A DNA stretch of 64,000 nucleotides from Gammaproteobacteria bacterium (GTDB lineage Bacteria > Pseudomonadota > Gammaproteobacteria > Arenicellales > Poriferihabitantaceae): contig JAPOSW010000106.1 in the NCBI GenBank assembly GCA_026709505.1, positions 43,565 to 107,564 on the forward strand. Reading direction: 5' to 3'. This document shows positions 10,165-19,433 of the stretch, one piece after another. The position numbers and the translations under genes were made by a program. The notes under the pieces are model-generated. The model worked only from the letters and a program-made list of their open reading frames with translations, was not told the DNA's origin and ran no database searches. Numbering within the stretch: the stretch's first letter is position 1; the number at the start of each line of letters is the position of its first letter.

Positions 10165-10290
10165 CCGCATTCGATTTTTGCGTTTTTTATCCTTAGGCGC
10201 TTTTTTAAGTCGTTATACTATCTGTTTTTCCGGCGGGCATAATGCTTGCCAGTTACAGGCATATGTTCATTCATTATTTGAGGGTTTTCA

Positions 10291-12021
10291 GTGAGACTTA
10301 CTGGTGCTGATATTGTCGTCAATTGCCTGAAAGATGAGGGCGTCGAATATATATTCGGCTATCCTGGCGGTGCGGCATTGCATATCTACGACGCAATCTA
10401 TAACCAGGGTGCGGTTAAGCATATTCTGGTTCGTCATGAACAAGGTGCTACACATGCGGCTGACGGCTATGCGAGAGCGACGGGTAAACCGGGTGTGGTG
10501 CTGGTGACTTCAGGCCCGGGAGTTACCAATACGGTAACCGGTCTTGCTACTGCTCATATGGATTCCATTCCCATGGTAGTAATCACCGGACAGGTTCCCT
10601 CGGGCTTGATTGGCGATGATGCGTTTCAGGAAGTCGATACGGTTGGCGTTACGAGGCCCTGCGTCAAGCACAATTTTCTGGTCAAGGATGTCAAAAAGAT
10701 TGCCGAGACCATAAAGAAGGCCTTCTATATTGCGATGACTGGAAGGCCCGGGCCTGTTGTCGTCGACATTCCCAAAGACATCTCTGCGGAGACCGCGGAA
10801 TACCACTATCCCAGAAAGATCGAAATGCGCTCCTATCAGCCTCGGACACGCGGTCACGGCAAAATGATCAAAAAATCCGTGGAATTGCTGCTCAGTGCAA
10901 AACAGCCGATTATCTATACCGGAGGCGGGGCGATACTGGCAGAAGCCGAAGTGCCTCTGACAAGACTGGTGGACAAGCTTGGATATCCATCGACCAGCAC
11001 GCTGATGGGGCTTGGCGCGATTCCGGCCAGGCATCCGACCTTCCTTGGCATGCTTGGCATGCACGGTACCTATGAATCAAATATGGCGATGTATCACTGC
11101 GATGTGATGTTGGCTGTCGGGGCACGGTTTGATGACCGGGTAACGGGTGATCTTGACAAGTTTGCCCCGAATGCGCGAATCATTCATATCGATATCGACC
11201 CTTCTTCAATAGGCAAGAATGTTTCAGTGGAAGTGCCGATCGTCGGGGACTGCAAGTCTGTTCTGGAAGACATGCTAGAGTTGCTTGAAGGGGTTTCCGA
11301 TTCCATACATCGTTCAGCGGTTGATGACTGGTGGGAGACGATCAAGGGATGGAAGAGGGTTGATTCATTGCAGTACGACATGAGTGATACGGTAATCAAG
11401 CCGCAGTATGTCATTCAAAAACTGTTTGAGATTACCAAGGGAGATGCTTACGTCACTTCGGATGTTGGCCAACACCAGATGTGGGCGGCTCAATATTACC
11501 AGTTTCAAAAACCAAGACGCTGGATAAATTCTGGCGGCCTTGGCACGATGGGGTTTGGATTGCCTGCGGCGATGGGAGTCCAGCTAGGGTTTCCGGATGA
11601 TCTGGTCGTTTGCGTGACCGGCGATGCCAGTATACAGATGTGTCTGCAGGAACTGTCAACTTGCCTTCAGTACAACTTGCCGATCAAGGTTTTAAACCTG
11701 AATAACCAGTATATGGGTATGGTGCGACAATGGCAGGAGTTCTTCTACGATCGTAGATATTCACATTCATACATGGATGCCTTGCCGGATTTCGTGAAAC
11801 TCTCGGAAAGCTATGGGCATGTTGGCATTCGGGTTGACAGTCCCAAGGAGGTAGAGAGCGCAATACAGGAAGCAATCAGCATGAAGGACCGATTGGTGTT
11901 CATCGATGTGATCACCGACCCCGAAGAGAATGTCTACCCCATGATTGCGGCAGGCAAGGGCCATAATGAAATACATCTCAAGCCTTCCAGGGGCGAAATT
12001 GAAAATCGGGAGCTAGCCTGA
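10291..12021 (+). CDS. ilvB: acetolactate synthase large subunit
   Basis: This is the thiamine-diphosphate enzyme that makes acetolactate and acetohydroxybutyrate, the first common step of valine, leucine and isoleucine synthesis. The 576 residues begin with TGADIVVNCLKDEGVEYIFGYPGGA, contain the HEQGATHAADGYARATG segment, and carry the ThDP/Mg motif GDASIQMCLQEL...LNNQYMGMVRQW. The start is a GTG preceded by GAGGG. The stop overlaps the ilvH start by one base. It opens the ilvB-ilvH-ilvC-psd-pssA run. No leader peptide rich in branched-chain residues was found upstream. Confidence 0.97.
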   Translation: MRLTGADIVVNCLKDEGVEYIFGYPGGAALHIYDAIYNQGAVKHILVRHEQGATHAADGYARATGKPGVVLVTSGPGVTNTVTGLATAHMDSIPMVVITGQVPSGLIGDDAFQEVDTVGVTRPCVKHNFLVKDVKKIAETIKKAFYIAMTGRPGPVVVDIPKDISAETAEYHYPRKIEMRSYQPRTRGHGKMIKKSVELLLSAKQPIIYTGGGAILAEAEVPLTRLVDKLGYPSTSTLMGLGAIPARHPTFLGMLGMHGTYESNMAMYHCDVMLAVGARFDDRVTGDLDKFAPNARIIHIDIDPSSIGKNVSVEVPIVGDCKSVLEDMLELLEGVSDSIHRSAVDDWWETIKGWKRVDSLQYDMSDTVIKPQYVIQKLFEITKGDAYVTSDVGQHQMWAAQYYQFQKPRRWINSGGLGTMGFGLPAAMGVQLGFPDDLVVCVTGDASIQMCLQELSTCLQYNLPIKVLNLNNQYMGMVRQWQEFFYDRRYSHSYMDALPDFVKLSESYGHVGIRVDSPKEVESAIQEAISMKDRLVFIDVITDPEENVYPMIAAGKGHNEIHLKPSRGEIENRELA

Positions 12022-12515
12022 TGAAACGGATTATTTCGCTGTTGCTTGAGCACGAACCCGGGGCGCTTGCACGGGTTGCCGGGCTATTCACTGCCCGGGG
12101 GTATAACATTGAATCATTGACTGTAGCACCGACAGAAGACCCCTCTCTTGCGCGAATGACCATTGTTACCACAGGATCGGACGCTATCATAGAACAGATT
12201 ACCAAACAGCTTAACAAGCTGGTCGATGTCGTCAAGTTACGAACCATGTCTGACGGTCGATATCTTGGCAGGGAATTGATGCTGGTCAAGGTCGTAGCGG
12301 GCACTCCAGACCAGAGAAATGACATGCAGCGTCTGGTCAGCATATTTCGGGGGCGTATAATCGATGTAACGGATGCAACTTACACGATTGAAATGACGGG
12401 GAATTCGGATAAAGCCGATGCCTTCCTGCTGGCATTGAATGATGTTGAATTGATCGAGGTTGTCCGCTCGGGAATTCTGGGAATAGGCAGAGGCAAGCAC
12501 ATTCTGCGAGTTTGA
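12021..12515 (+). CDS. ilvH: acetolactate synthase small (regulatory) subunit
   Basis: The 164-residue protein has the N-terminal ACT domain typical of IlvH (ISLLLEHEPGALARVAGLFTARGYNIESLTV) and a second ACT-like half ending in RSGILGIGRG. It activates the large subunit and carries the valine feedback site. Its ATG overlaps the ilvB TGA by one base, so the two are almost certainly translationally coupled and made in matching amounts. Confidence 0.97.
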   Translation: MKRIISLLLEHEPGALARVAGLFTARGYNIESLTVAPTEDPSLARMTIVTTGSDAIIEQITKQLNKLVDVVKLRTMSDGRYLGRELMLVKVVAGTPDQRNDMQRLVSIFRGRIIDVTDATYTIEMTGNSDKADAFLLALNDVELIEVVRSGILGIGRGKHILRV

Positions 12516-12640
12516 GCAGTCCATTATCAAAATATGGGTTTTCTGGATAAGGGGATTTTCCATTCGGCGACTTCAGCATAAACGAGATAAATGCCCGTCG
12601 GTGGGCGGCATTCTGAAATAACAATCACGGGAAATTGGAA

Positions 12641-13654
12641 ATGAAAGTTTTTTATGAGGGCGATGCAGACCTGAGCAATGTTCTGGGAAAAAGAATCGTC
12701 ATTATTGGATACGGCTCGCAAGGTCATGCACATGCGAACAACCTGAAGGACAATGGTGCAGATGTTGTAGTTGGCCTGCGTGAGGGATCTTCTTCCTGGA
12801 CCAAGGCCGAGCAAGCGGGATTGGCGGTAGCAGAGATTAAGCAGGCCGTATCGGAAGCCGACGTCATCATGATGCTCTGCCCCGATGAATTGATGGGCGG
12901 CATTTATTCGGATATTGAGGAACTGATCAAGGATGGTGCAACTCTGGCATTTGCCCATGGGTTCAACATACATTTCGAATACATTCGACCACGGAATGAT
13001 CTCGATGTCATCATGATCGCGCCGAAAGGCCCGGGGCATCTGGTTCGATCCACTTTTGAAAAAGGCGCTGGTGTGCCATGCCTGATTGCGATACAGCAGG
13101 ATGCGACCGGGAATGCCCATGCCATGGCTCTTGCCTATGCATCAGCCATTGGTGGCGGTCGCGCCGGGATTATTGAAACCACATTCAGGGAAGAGACCGA
13201 AACCGATCTGTTCGGAGAGCAGGCGGTTCTCTGCGGCGGTGCAACTTCGCTGGTTCAGGCAGGGTTTGAGACTCTGGTTGAAGCAGGCTATGCACCGGAA
13301 ATGGCATATTTTGAGTGCCTGCACGAACTCAAGCTAATCGTTGACCTGATGTATGAGGGTGGTATAGCGGATATGCGCTATTCGATTTCGAATACGGCAG
13401 AATTCGGCGACCTGACCCGCGGCCCGCGGATTGTCAATGAGCAGACCAAGGCAGAAATGAAGAAAATTCTGGCGGAGATTCAGTCCGGCGAGTTTGCCCG
13501 CGAATGGATGGATGAGAACGCACAAGGCGGAAAGCGCTTTCCGGAATTGCGTCATCGGGGACGGCAGCATCCGATAGAGGAAGTGGGCGAAAAGCTGCGT
13601 TCCATGATGGCCTGGATTTCAGACAACAAGGTCATCGATAAGTCAAAAAACTGA
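12641..13654 (+). CDS. ilvC: ketol-acid reductoisomerase (class I)
   Basis: The 337-residue enzyme performs the NADPH-dependent isomerisation and reduction that follows acetolactate synthase. It starts [10 protein letters not shown]; a TTG two codons upstream is less likely. It has the nucleotide-binding loop [17 protein letters not shown], the acidic metal ligands in the [14 protein letters not shown] region, and the C-terminal knotted domain. The length is that of the short class I form, not the long enteric form. The RhG...H catalytic stretch (FAHGFNIHF) is intact. Confidence 0.97.
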   Translation: MKVFYEGDADLSNVLGKRIVIIGYGSQGHAHANNLKDNGADVVVGLREGSSSWTKAEQAGLAVAEIKQAVSEADVIMMLCPDELMGGIYSDIEELIKDGATLAFAHGFNIHFEYIRPRNDLDVIMIAPKGPGHLVRSTFEKGAGVPCLIAIQQDATGNAHAMALAYASAIGGGRAGIIETTFREETETDLFGEQAVLCGGATSLVQAGFETLVEAGYAPEMAYFECLHELKLIVDLMYEGGIADMRYSISNTAEFGDLTRGPRIVNEQTKAEMKKILAEIQSGEFAREWMDENAQGGKRFPELRHRGRQHPIEEVGEKLRSMMAWISDNKVIDKSKN

Positions 13655-13659
13655 TTGCC

Positions 13660-13689
13660 ACAATGACTTGAGAACCTGTTCGTCATTGT
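13660..13689 (+). other. inverted repeat between ilvC and psd
   Basis: ACAATGAC (13660-13667) and GTCATTGT (13682-13689) form a perfect eight-pair stem with a 14-base loop just after the ilvC stop. No T-run follows, so it is more likely an mRNA-stabilising or processing hairpin than a terminator. The function is not shown. Confidence 0.4.
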
Positions 13690-13750
13690 TGATTGACGAC
13701 CTGCAAAATGTGCGGGCTTTGCAATTCCCGCTGATTGTCAAGCGCATCTG

Positions 13751-14401
13751 ATGAATCAGCGAGATTATCCAGTTATCGCCAGGGAAGGGTGGACTCATGT
13801 CACCCTCGTCTTGTTTGCCAGTCTGGCAGCGACCTACTTTTTTGGCCTTGCATCGTTTCCGGTCTGGCTGCTGGCGGTTTTCGTCATTCAGTTCTTTAGG
13901 GATCCACGCCGAATAATTACCGTTGAAAAAGGCGCGATCGTTTCTCCGGCCAGTGGGAAGATCGTGTCAATATGCGAGACTGTCAACCCTTATCGGGATG
14001 GGGATTCGGTATTCATGATTAGCGTATTCATGAATATATTCTCCGTTCATTCAAACCTGATTCCGGTTGCGGGCAAGGTGGTCGATTATTGGTATTGTCC
14101 CGGACATTATGTTAATGCGTCTCTTGACAAGTCATCCCAGGAGAATGAGCGAGCCGCACTCCATATCAGAACCAATGACAAGCATGATGTGTTTTGTGTG
14201 CAGATTGCCGGGTTGATCGCCAGAAGAATAGTCTGTCATGTCAAGCCCGGAGATCTGGTACGGATCGGCCAGCGCTATGGCTTCATTCGTTTTGGATCAA
14301 GGGTGGATTTGTATATCCCGAAAACCAGTTCCATCATGGTCAAGCTTGGTCAAAAAGTCCACTCAGGGAATGATATAATTGGATTTTTGCCTGTAAAATG
14401 A
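13751..14401 (+). CDS. psd: phosphatidylserine decarboxylase, short form
   Basis: The 216-residue proenzyme converts phosphatidylserine to phosphatidylethanolamine in the membrane. It has N-terminal hydrophobic segments, the VSPASGKIVSI and FMNIFSVHSNLIPVAGKV core stretches, and the processing motif FGSRVDLYIP. The Gly-Ser is the self-cleavage site, and the new N-terminal Ser becomes the pyruvoyl group. The length matches the short archaeal-type family, not the approximately 290-residue enteric enzyme. It is followed by pssA, which makes its substrate. Confidence 0.93.
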   Translation: MNQRDYPVIAREGWTHVTLVLFASLAATYFFGLASFPVWLLAVFVIQFFRDPRRIITVEKGAIVSPASGKIVSICETVNPYRDGDSVFMISVFMNIFSVHSNLIPVAGKVVDYWYCPGHYVNASLDKSSQENERAALHIRTNDKHDVFCVQIAGLIARRIVCHVKPGDLVRIGQRYGFIRFGSRVDLYIPKTSSIMVKLGQKVHSGNDIIGFLPVK

Positions 14402-14429
14402 TTGACCTATTCGGTTGATTTAAAGCAAA

Positions 14430-15263
14430 ATGCCTGAACCAAGGATTTCCGGTCCTCGAAAGGGAATTTACTTCCTGCCGAGCCTGTTTACCACGGTCGG
14501 CTTGTTTTTTGGTTTTTATGCCATCATTCAAGCCACCTTGGGTCATTATGCCCAGGCTTCCATTGCCATTCTGATAGCCATGATCATGGATGGTTTTGAT
14601 GGCCGTGTTGCGCGTTGGACAAACACAACGAGCGACTTCGGCAAGGAATATGACAGTCTGGTTGACGTCATTTCCTTTGGAGTGGCGCCGGGCATGCTGA
14701 TCTACTTCTGGTCCCTGCAATACCTCGGAAAAGCGGGGTGGTTGATCAGTTTTGCGTTTACAGCTGCAACAGCGCTCCGTCTAGCGCGCTTCAATACGAT
14801 AACTTCCAAGGAGAATAGGTATTTCTTTGGACTGGCTTGTCCGCCTGCCGCGGCTTTTGTTGCCTTCTGGGTCTGGAATTTTCATGATGCCGGATTTGCC
14901 GGTTCCGAGCTGATTGGACTGAGTGCCTTGATAACATTCCTGATGTCCATGCTCATGGTGAGCAGAATCAAGTATCGAAGTTTCAAGGATCTTGATCCCA
15001 AAAACCGTATTCCATTCATTCTTCTGCTGGCGATTGTTGGAACGATTGCACTAATATCCTTTGACCCGCCGCTGGTGTTGTTTGTAATGGCTTTGGCTTA
15101 CGTATTATCGGGTCCTGTGATGTTTGTGATTGGCAGGTTCAAGGGTGTTGAACAGTCTAATGTTTTTCTGGATGAAGATGAACTCGATCCGGAAGACGGT
15201 ACAGAGAATGATTCAAGTAATGTCAAGGTGCTGGGGACAAAGAACAATTCAAAATCCAGGTAG
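14430..15263 (+). CDS. pssA: CDP-diacylglycerol-serine O-phosphatidyltransferase
   Basis: This 277-residue integral membrane enzyme makes phosphatidylserine from CDP-diacylglycerol and serine. The CDP-alcohol phosphotransferase motif is visible as DGFDGRVARW...FGKEYDSLVDVISFG, with the conserved Asp residues. Several hydrophobic helices follow. The C-terminal approximately 30 residues (EDELDPEDGTEND...) are acidic and probably cytosolic. The gene follows psd by 28 bases, so the pair can convert CDP-DAG to phosphatidylethanolamine. In many proteobacteria leuA comes next; here an AAA ATPase gene intervenes. Confidence 0.95.
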   Translation: MPEPRISGPRKGIYFLPSLFTTVGLFFGFYAIIQATLGHYAQASIAILIAMIMDGFDGRVARWTNTTSDFGKEYDSLVDVISFGVAPGMLIYFWSLQYLGKAGWLISFAFTAATALRLARFNTITSKENRYFFGLACPPAAAFVAFWVWNFHDAGFAGSELIGLSALITFLMSMLMVSRIKYRSFKDLDPKNRIPFILLLAIVGTIALISFDPPLVLFVMALAYVLSGPVMFVIGRFKGVEQSNVFLDEDELDPEDGTENDSSNVKVLGTKNNSKSR

Positions 15264-15485
15264 AAGAGCAAATATCAACATGCCAAATCCAGGGTCAAGT
15301 GAAACTGAATTTTCCAGTCGAGACCCGGAATAATTTTATGCGATCCGTCAACAGCCCGTTGAAGGAAATTCCGATTCCGGGCAGGCAGCAGTTCATTTTT
15401 GAACAGAATGGATTTTCAGCGTTGCCTGCAGTTCTTATGTTCTGGTTAATGATCAATAAGCCGTTTAAGCTTGAAAAGGAATTCG

Positions 15486-16697
15486 GTGAAACATCGTAAA
15501 GGCATGACTGAAACCCAAGAAAAGCTAAAGAGTCTTTTTCATCCGGGTGCCGGACGAATCCCGCCGCACCTGACCGGACGAAAGCAGGAGCAGGACTTTT
15601 TCCATGATTGTGTTGCTAGGTTACTGGATAGAACTTCCCCAGACCAGGATATGATCATTTATGGTCCACGCGGCAATGGCAAGACCGCAATGCTGCGCTA
15701 TCTGCAGAAAGAGACGCTGGAAAAAACCGGCAAGAGGCTGGATATTGCATGGGTTACGCCACGCAAGTTGAAAACTGTGGATGAACTGGCCAGGGCCATC
15801 TCTGGAAAAGACCGGAAAATTCTGGAAAAGGTCAAGAGCCTGGGGCTATCTGCCAGTATAGGAATTGCCAGCCTCAATGCCGAACTGGATATATCGAGGG
15901 CAGCCGCGGTGACCGAAGACCTGCTGCAGGAAAAAAGCAGGAAAACCCCTCTTGTCCTCATTATGGACGAGGCGCACAACTTGACCCCCGACATGGCAGG
16001 AATCCTGCTGGATGCCAGCCAGAATGTGCGAGGGGAAGGCTGTCCGTTCTTTCTGGTCATGGCGGGAACCCCCAACCTCGAGACGACGCTGCAACGGTCC
16101 AGTGCAACCTTTTGGGACAAAAGCAATGTATTCCCATTGGGTCGTCTTTCCGTGGAAGATGCCAGGCAAGCACTGACCATACCTCTGAATTCTTGTCAGG
16201 TTGCTTGTGCACAAGAAGTTGCTGAAGAAATAGCCTTGCGTGCCTACAGCTATCCCTACTTCATACAAATATGGGGAGACTGCATTGCCAGCCAGCTTGT
16301 TGCAGCCGGGTCACGAGAATTGACAATGGATATTGTTCTTGAGGCTGAGCATACTGCGATTGCCAAATGCACGACTGTTTATCGACAACGCTACAATGAA
16401 CTGAACAAAATCGGCTTGATTGCTTTGGCTACCGATATCGCCATTGCTTTTGATGAATTTTCTGATCAATACATGCCGGTGCAGGAATTGGAAAAGCTGG
16501 TTAGGTTGTCTTTTCAGCAACAGGGGTTACCAGTTACTCATGAAGCAGTGCAAGGGGATCTCCAGAAGTTATCGCATATCGGTTACATATGGGAGATTGC
16601 TGTTTCTAGTGAAGTGGAAGGAGAAGATCCTATGCTTTGTTATGAACCCGGCATTCCAAGTCTGATGAGATTTGTCAGAAGACAAGCGCCACCATGA
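15486..16697 (+). CDS. orphan AAA ATPase
   Basis: The intact 403-residue protein has Walker A IYGPRGNGKTAMLRYL, Walker B LVLIMDEAHNL, a sensor-1-like stretch FLVMAGTPN, and a helical C-terminal half with a possible winged-helix (DEFSDQYMPVQELEKLV). There is no signal peptide or membrane segment. The layout matches the broken gene at 5892-7210: N-terminal lead, one AAA domain with DEA motif, helical tail. Both resemble Cdc6-like or MuB/TniB-like ATPases. I chose the GTG at 15486 because AAAAGGA lies just upstream; ATG 15504 is the alternative. It lies between pssA and leuA and has no partner gene. The function is unknown; defence, transposition or regulation are all possible. Confidence 0.75.
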   Translation: MKHRKGMTETQEKLKSLFHPGAGRIPPHLTGRKQEQDFFHDCVARLLDRTSPDQDMIIYGPRGNGKTAMLRYLQKETLEKTGKRLDIAWVTPRKLKTVDELARAISGKDRKILEKVKSLGLSASIGIASLNAELDISRAAAVTEDLLQEKSRKTPLVLIMDEAHNLTPDMAGILLDASQNVRGEGCPFFLVMAGTPNLETTLQRSSATFWDKSNVFPLGRLSVEDARQALTIPLNSCQVACAQEVAEEIALRAYSYPYFIQIWGDCIASQLVAAGSRELTMDIVLEAEHTAIAKCTTVYRQRYNELNKIGLIALATDIAIAFDEFSDQYMPVQELEKLVRLSFQQQGLPVTHEAVQGDLQKLSHIGYIWEIAVSSEVEGEDPMLCYEPGIPSLMRFVRRQAPP

Positions 16698-16950
16698 TCC
16701 TGCAGGGAAGCCCGGTCTGTGCTCTGAAGAATACAGGACGATTATTGATCTGCATCTTGGCGAAATCACGTGTCGGTTAAGGTCCCGACTCCATTCCGGA
16801 CTGCAGCATTGTTCAAATGCCAATCCGTGGCTACGCACCATCAGGTAGCCAGTGAGGGTCGACAGATATGTGCTATCCTGATTTCCTGATAAAAAAACTG
16901 CAAAAAAATTGTAGTTGTAAATTCATTTCTGTTTGTATAGACTTCGCTCT

Positions 16951-17040
16951 ATGCATTACACAAGTACAGCATTGACACTCTCCAACAAGATCGCTTCCAG
17001 CGAATACTTGCTGCTTCTACTGCGCCCAGCGGCGCAGTAA
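16951..17040 (+). CDS. leuL: leucine-rich leader peptide of leuA
   Basis: This 29-codon open frame reads MHYTSTALTLSNKIASSEY followed by LLLLLRPAAQ and a TAA, about 90 bases before leuA. Five consecutive leucine codons (TTG CTG CTT CTA CTG) are the signature of a transcription-attenuation leader: when charged leucyl-tRNA is scarce the ribosome stalls there and leuA is read. A perfect hairpin CTGCGCC-CAGC-GGCGCAG (17020-17037) begins at the last leucine codon. The coding call rests on position and codon content, which are persuasive together. Confidence 0.85.
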   Translation: MHYTSTALTLSNKIASSEYLLLLLRPAAQ

Positions 17041-17089
17041 TCTCCCACCACAGTTCAATTTGTCTTTTCTGGTTGGTTGCAAGCCAGCC
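17020..17089 (+). promoter_or_regulatory. candidate attenuator hairpins of leuA
   Basis: Two stems follow the leucine codons. The first is CTGCGCC/GGCGCAG with a four-base loop (17020-17037). The second is GGTTGG (17071-17076) with CCAGCC (17084-17089), including one G-T pair, followed after several bases by CTTTT. They could be the protector and terminator parts of an attenuator. The second is weak as an intrinsic terminator, so the switching mechanism remains inferred. Confidence 0.45.
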
Positions 17090-17127
17090 GGAAACCACTT
17101 TTACATGCCTGTAGTCTGGGTAACGAA

Positions 17128-18675
17128 ATGAAAGAAAAACTTGTAATTTTTGATACTACCTTGCGTGATGGAGAACAGAGTCCGGGAGCTTCCATGACAC
17201 AAGAGGAGAAAATACGAATAGCACGTCAACTTGAAAAAATGAAGGTGGACGTGATCGAAGCTGGATTCCCTGCGGCCAGTCCGGGAGACTTTGAGTCTGT
17301 CAATGCCATAGCCGGTCTAATCAAGGACAGTGTTGTCTGCGGTCTGGCTCGAGCAAATCCTGACGATGTCAGCAAGGCGGGCGAGGCCCTGAAAAAGTCC
17401 AATGCATCCAGAATCCATACCTTCATTGCGACCTCGCCTATCCATATGAAAAGCAAGCTTCGCATGTCCAGTGATCAGGTTGTAGAACATGCTGTCGCGG
17501 CGGTAACCCAGGCACGGCAATATACCGATAATGTCGAATTCTCGCCTGAAGATGCTGGGCGCTCGGAATTTGACTTCTTGTGCCGCATTATCGAGAAGGT
17601 CATCAATGCCGGCGCAACCACAATCAACATCCCTGACACAGTCGGATATAACTTGCCCGGTCAGTTCGGAAGCTTGATTGAAAGGATGATCGAAGCCATC
17701 CCGAATTCGGACAAGGTCATATTCTCGGTTCATTGCCATAATGATCTGGGATTGGCAGTAGCCAATTCCCTGTCCGCTGTCATGGCTGGCGCCAGACAGG
17801 TCGAATGCACGATAAACGGCTTGGGCGAACGAGCTGGCAATGCCTCGCTGGAGGAGATTGTGATGGCTGTCCGAACCCGGCAGGATGAATTCAACTGCAA
17901 TACCGGTATCGATACCACGCAGATTGTCCCTGCGAGTCGACTGGTTTCAAATATCACTGGATTCCCTGTGCAGCCGAACAAGGCAATCGTTGGCGCGAAT
18001 GCATTTGCGCATGAGGCCGGCATTCATCAGGATGGGGTTATAAAGGCCCGTGAAACCTACGAAATCATGTCTGCGGAAGATGTCGGCTGGGGCTCAAACC
18101 GGATGGTTCTCGGAAAACACTCAGGACGGCATGCATTTGTCGATCGGCTCAAGGACCTGGGGTTCGAGTTTTCAAGCAACGATGAAATGAATGATGCATT
18201 CCGTCGATTCAAGAAAATGGCGGATCGCAAGCATGAAATATTCGATGACGACCTTCAGGCTCTGGTCACGGAAACAGGCAATCGCGCCGAAAACGATCAT
18301 TTCACCCTGAAACACCTGAAAACGAGTTCTGAGACCGGCACTGTACCATCATCAAGAGTGGTGATTGAGATGGACGACAATGAAGTCGCTTCAGAGCAAT
18401 CAGGCAATGGTGCCGTTGATGCGACCTTCAAGGCGATTGAAAAGGTATTGAATACCGACAGCACGCTTCAGCTGTTTTCCGTGAATAGCGTAACCAGCGG
18501 AAGTGATGCCCAGGGAGAGGTCAGCGTTCGCCTTGAAAAGAATGGCGAGATTTTCAACGGTCATGGTACAGACCTTGACATTGTTGTTGCTTCAGCAAGG
18601 GCCTACATAAATGCTGCCAACAAAATCTACAGTCAGGAAACGCGAATCCATCCTCAACGGGTTTCTGGAATATGA
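17128..18675 (+). CDS. leuA: 2-isopropylmalate synthase
   Basis: The first committed enzyme of leucine synthesis condenses acetyl-CoA with 2-ketoisovalerate, made by the upstream ilv genes. The 515-residue product begins [23 protein letters not shown], has the metal-binding HCHNDLG motif, the [13 protein letters not shown] stretch, and the C-terminal allosteric domain that binds leucine. The ATG at 17128 fits the family N-terminus; an upstream TTG (17077) would add 17 unrelated residues. It is preceded by a leucine-rich leader peptide. The uracil-DNA glycosylase start follows its stop after one base. Confidence 0.97.
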   Translation: MKEKLVIFDTTLRDGEQSPGASMTQEEKIRIARQLEKMKVDVIEAGFPAASPGDFESVNAIAGLIKDSVVCGLARANPDDVSKAGEALKKSNASRIHTFIATSPIHMKSKLRMSSDQVVEHAVAAVTQARQYTDNVEFSPEDAGRSEFDFLCRIIEKVINAGATTINIPDTVGYNLPGQFGSLIERMIEAIPNSDKVIFSVHCHNDLGLAVANSLSAVMAGARQVECTINGLGERAGNASLEEIVMAVRTRQDEFNCNTGIDTTQIVPASRLVSNITGFPVQPNKAIVGANAFAHEAGIHQDGVIKARETYEIMSAEDVGWGSNRMVLGKHSGRHAFVDRLKDLGFEFSSNDEMNDAFRRFKKMADRKHEIFDDDLQALVTETGNRAENDHFTLKHLKTSSETGTVPSSRVVIEMDDNEVASEQSGNGAVDATFKAIEKVLNTDSTLQLFSVNSVTSGSDAQGEVSVRLEKNGEIFNGHGTDLDIVVASARAYINAANKIYSQETRIHPQRVSGI

Positions 18676-18676
18676 G

Positions 18677-19405
18677 ATGACCATTCTCGACCGGCGCCGC
18701 ACGCAAATACTGGGCCAGATGGGGATAGCGATCTGGAAGTCGCGTCTGTATCCAGATGAAGGCGCAACCGGGGAAGGTCGGCCAGCAGGGAACAGGATCG
18801 AGCTCGTTGAGGAGCCAGAAAACATCGAGATTGTTGATTCTGGACAGTTCGCAAATCTTGAAGAGGTTGCTTCCGCAGTGCGTGGGTGCCAACGATGCCC
18901 ACTTTATCGAGAAAGGAAGAATGCTGTACCCGGGAGGGGTAATCCTGCCGCTGACTGGATGTTCATCGGGGAAGCTCCGGGGCGGGATGAGGACTTGCAG
19001 GGGTTGCCCTTTGTAGGCCGTTCGGGCCAACTGCTGACCTCCATGATCAGCGCCTTGGGATTGGCACGTGATCAGGTGTTCATTGCGAATGCCATCAAAT
19101 GCCGTCCGCCGAATAATCGCGATCCGGCAGAACACGAGGTCGAACAATGCAAGCCTTATCTCAAGGCGCAGATTGACATGGTTAAACCTCGTGTAATTGT
19201 TGCGCTAGGCAGGATCAGCGCTCGGCTGCTGCTCGACGCTCACGAAAAAACGCCAATGTCCGAGTTGCGCGGGGCTGTACACAGATACGAAAAGACGGGG
19301 ATACCGCTCATCGTTACCTACCATCCTGCCTATCTGCTGAGAAGCCCCGACCAGAAGAGGATCGCATGGCAGGACTTGCTGCTGGCCAGATCTCAAATGA
19401 ACTGA
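18677..19405 (+). CDS. family 4 uracil-DNA glycosylase with Fe-S cluster
   Basis: The 242-residue enzyme excises uracil from DNA. It has the four cluster cysteines: two in RGCQRCPLY, one in [11 protein letters not shown] and one in VEQCKPYL. Motif I is [24 protein letters not shown] and motif II is [11 protein letters not shown]. The approximately 70 N-terminal residues before the first Cys look variable. The start at 18677 is one base after the leuA stop, so it is likely cotranscribed with leuA. Family 4 enzymes are common in thermophiles but also occur in many mesophilic proteobacteria. Confidence 0.92.
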   Translation: MTILDRRRTQILGQMGIAIWKSRLYPDEGATGEGRPAGNRIELVEEPENIEIVDSGQFANLEEVASAVRGCQRCPLYRERKNAVPGRGNPAADWMFIGEAPGRDEDLQGLPFVGRSGQLLTSMISALGLARDQVFIANAIKCRPPNNRDPAEHEVEQCKPYLKAQIDMVKPRVIVALGRISARLLLDAHEKTPMSELRGAVHRYEKTGIPLIVTYHPAYLLRSPDQKRIAWQDLLLARSQMN

Positions 19406-19433
19406 GGCAAATATCGAGAGAACACTTCGACAG

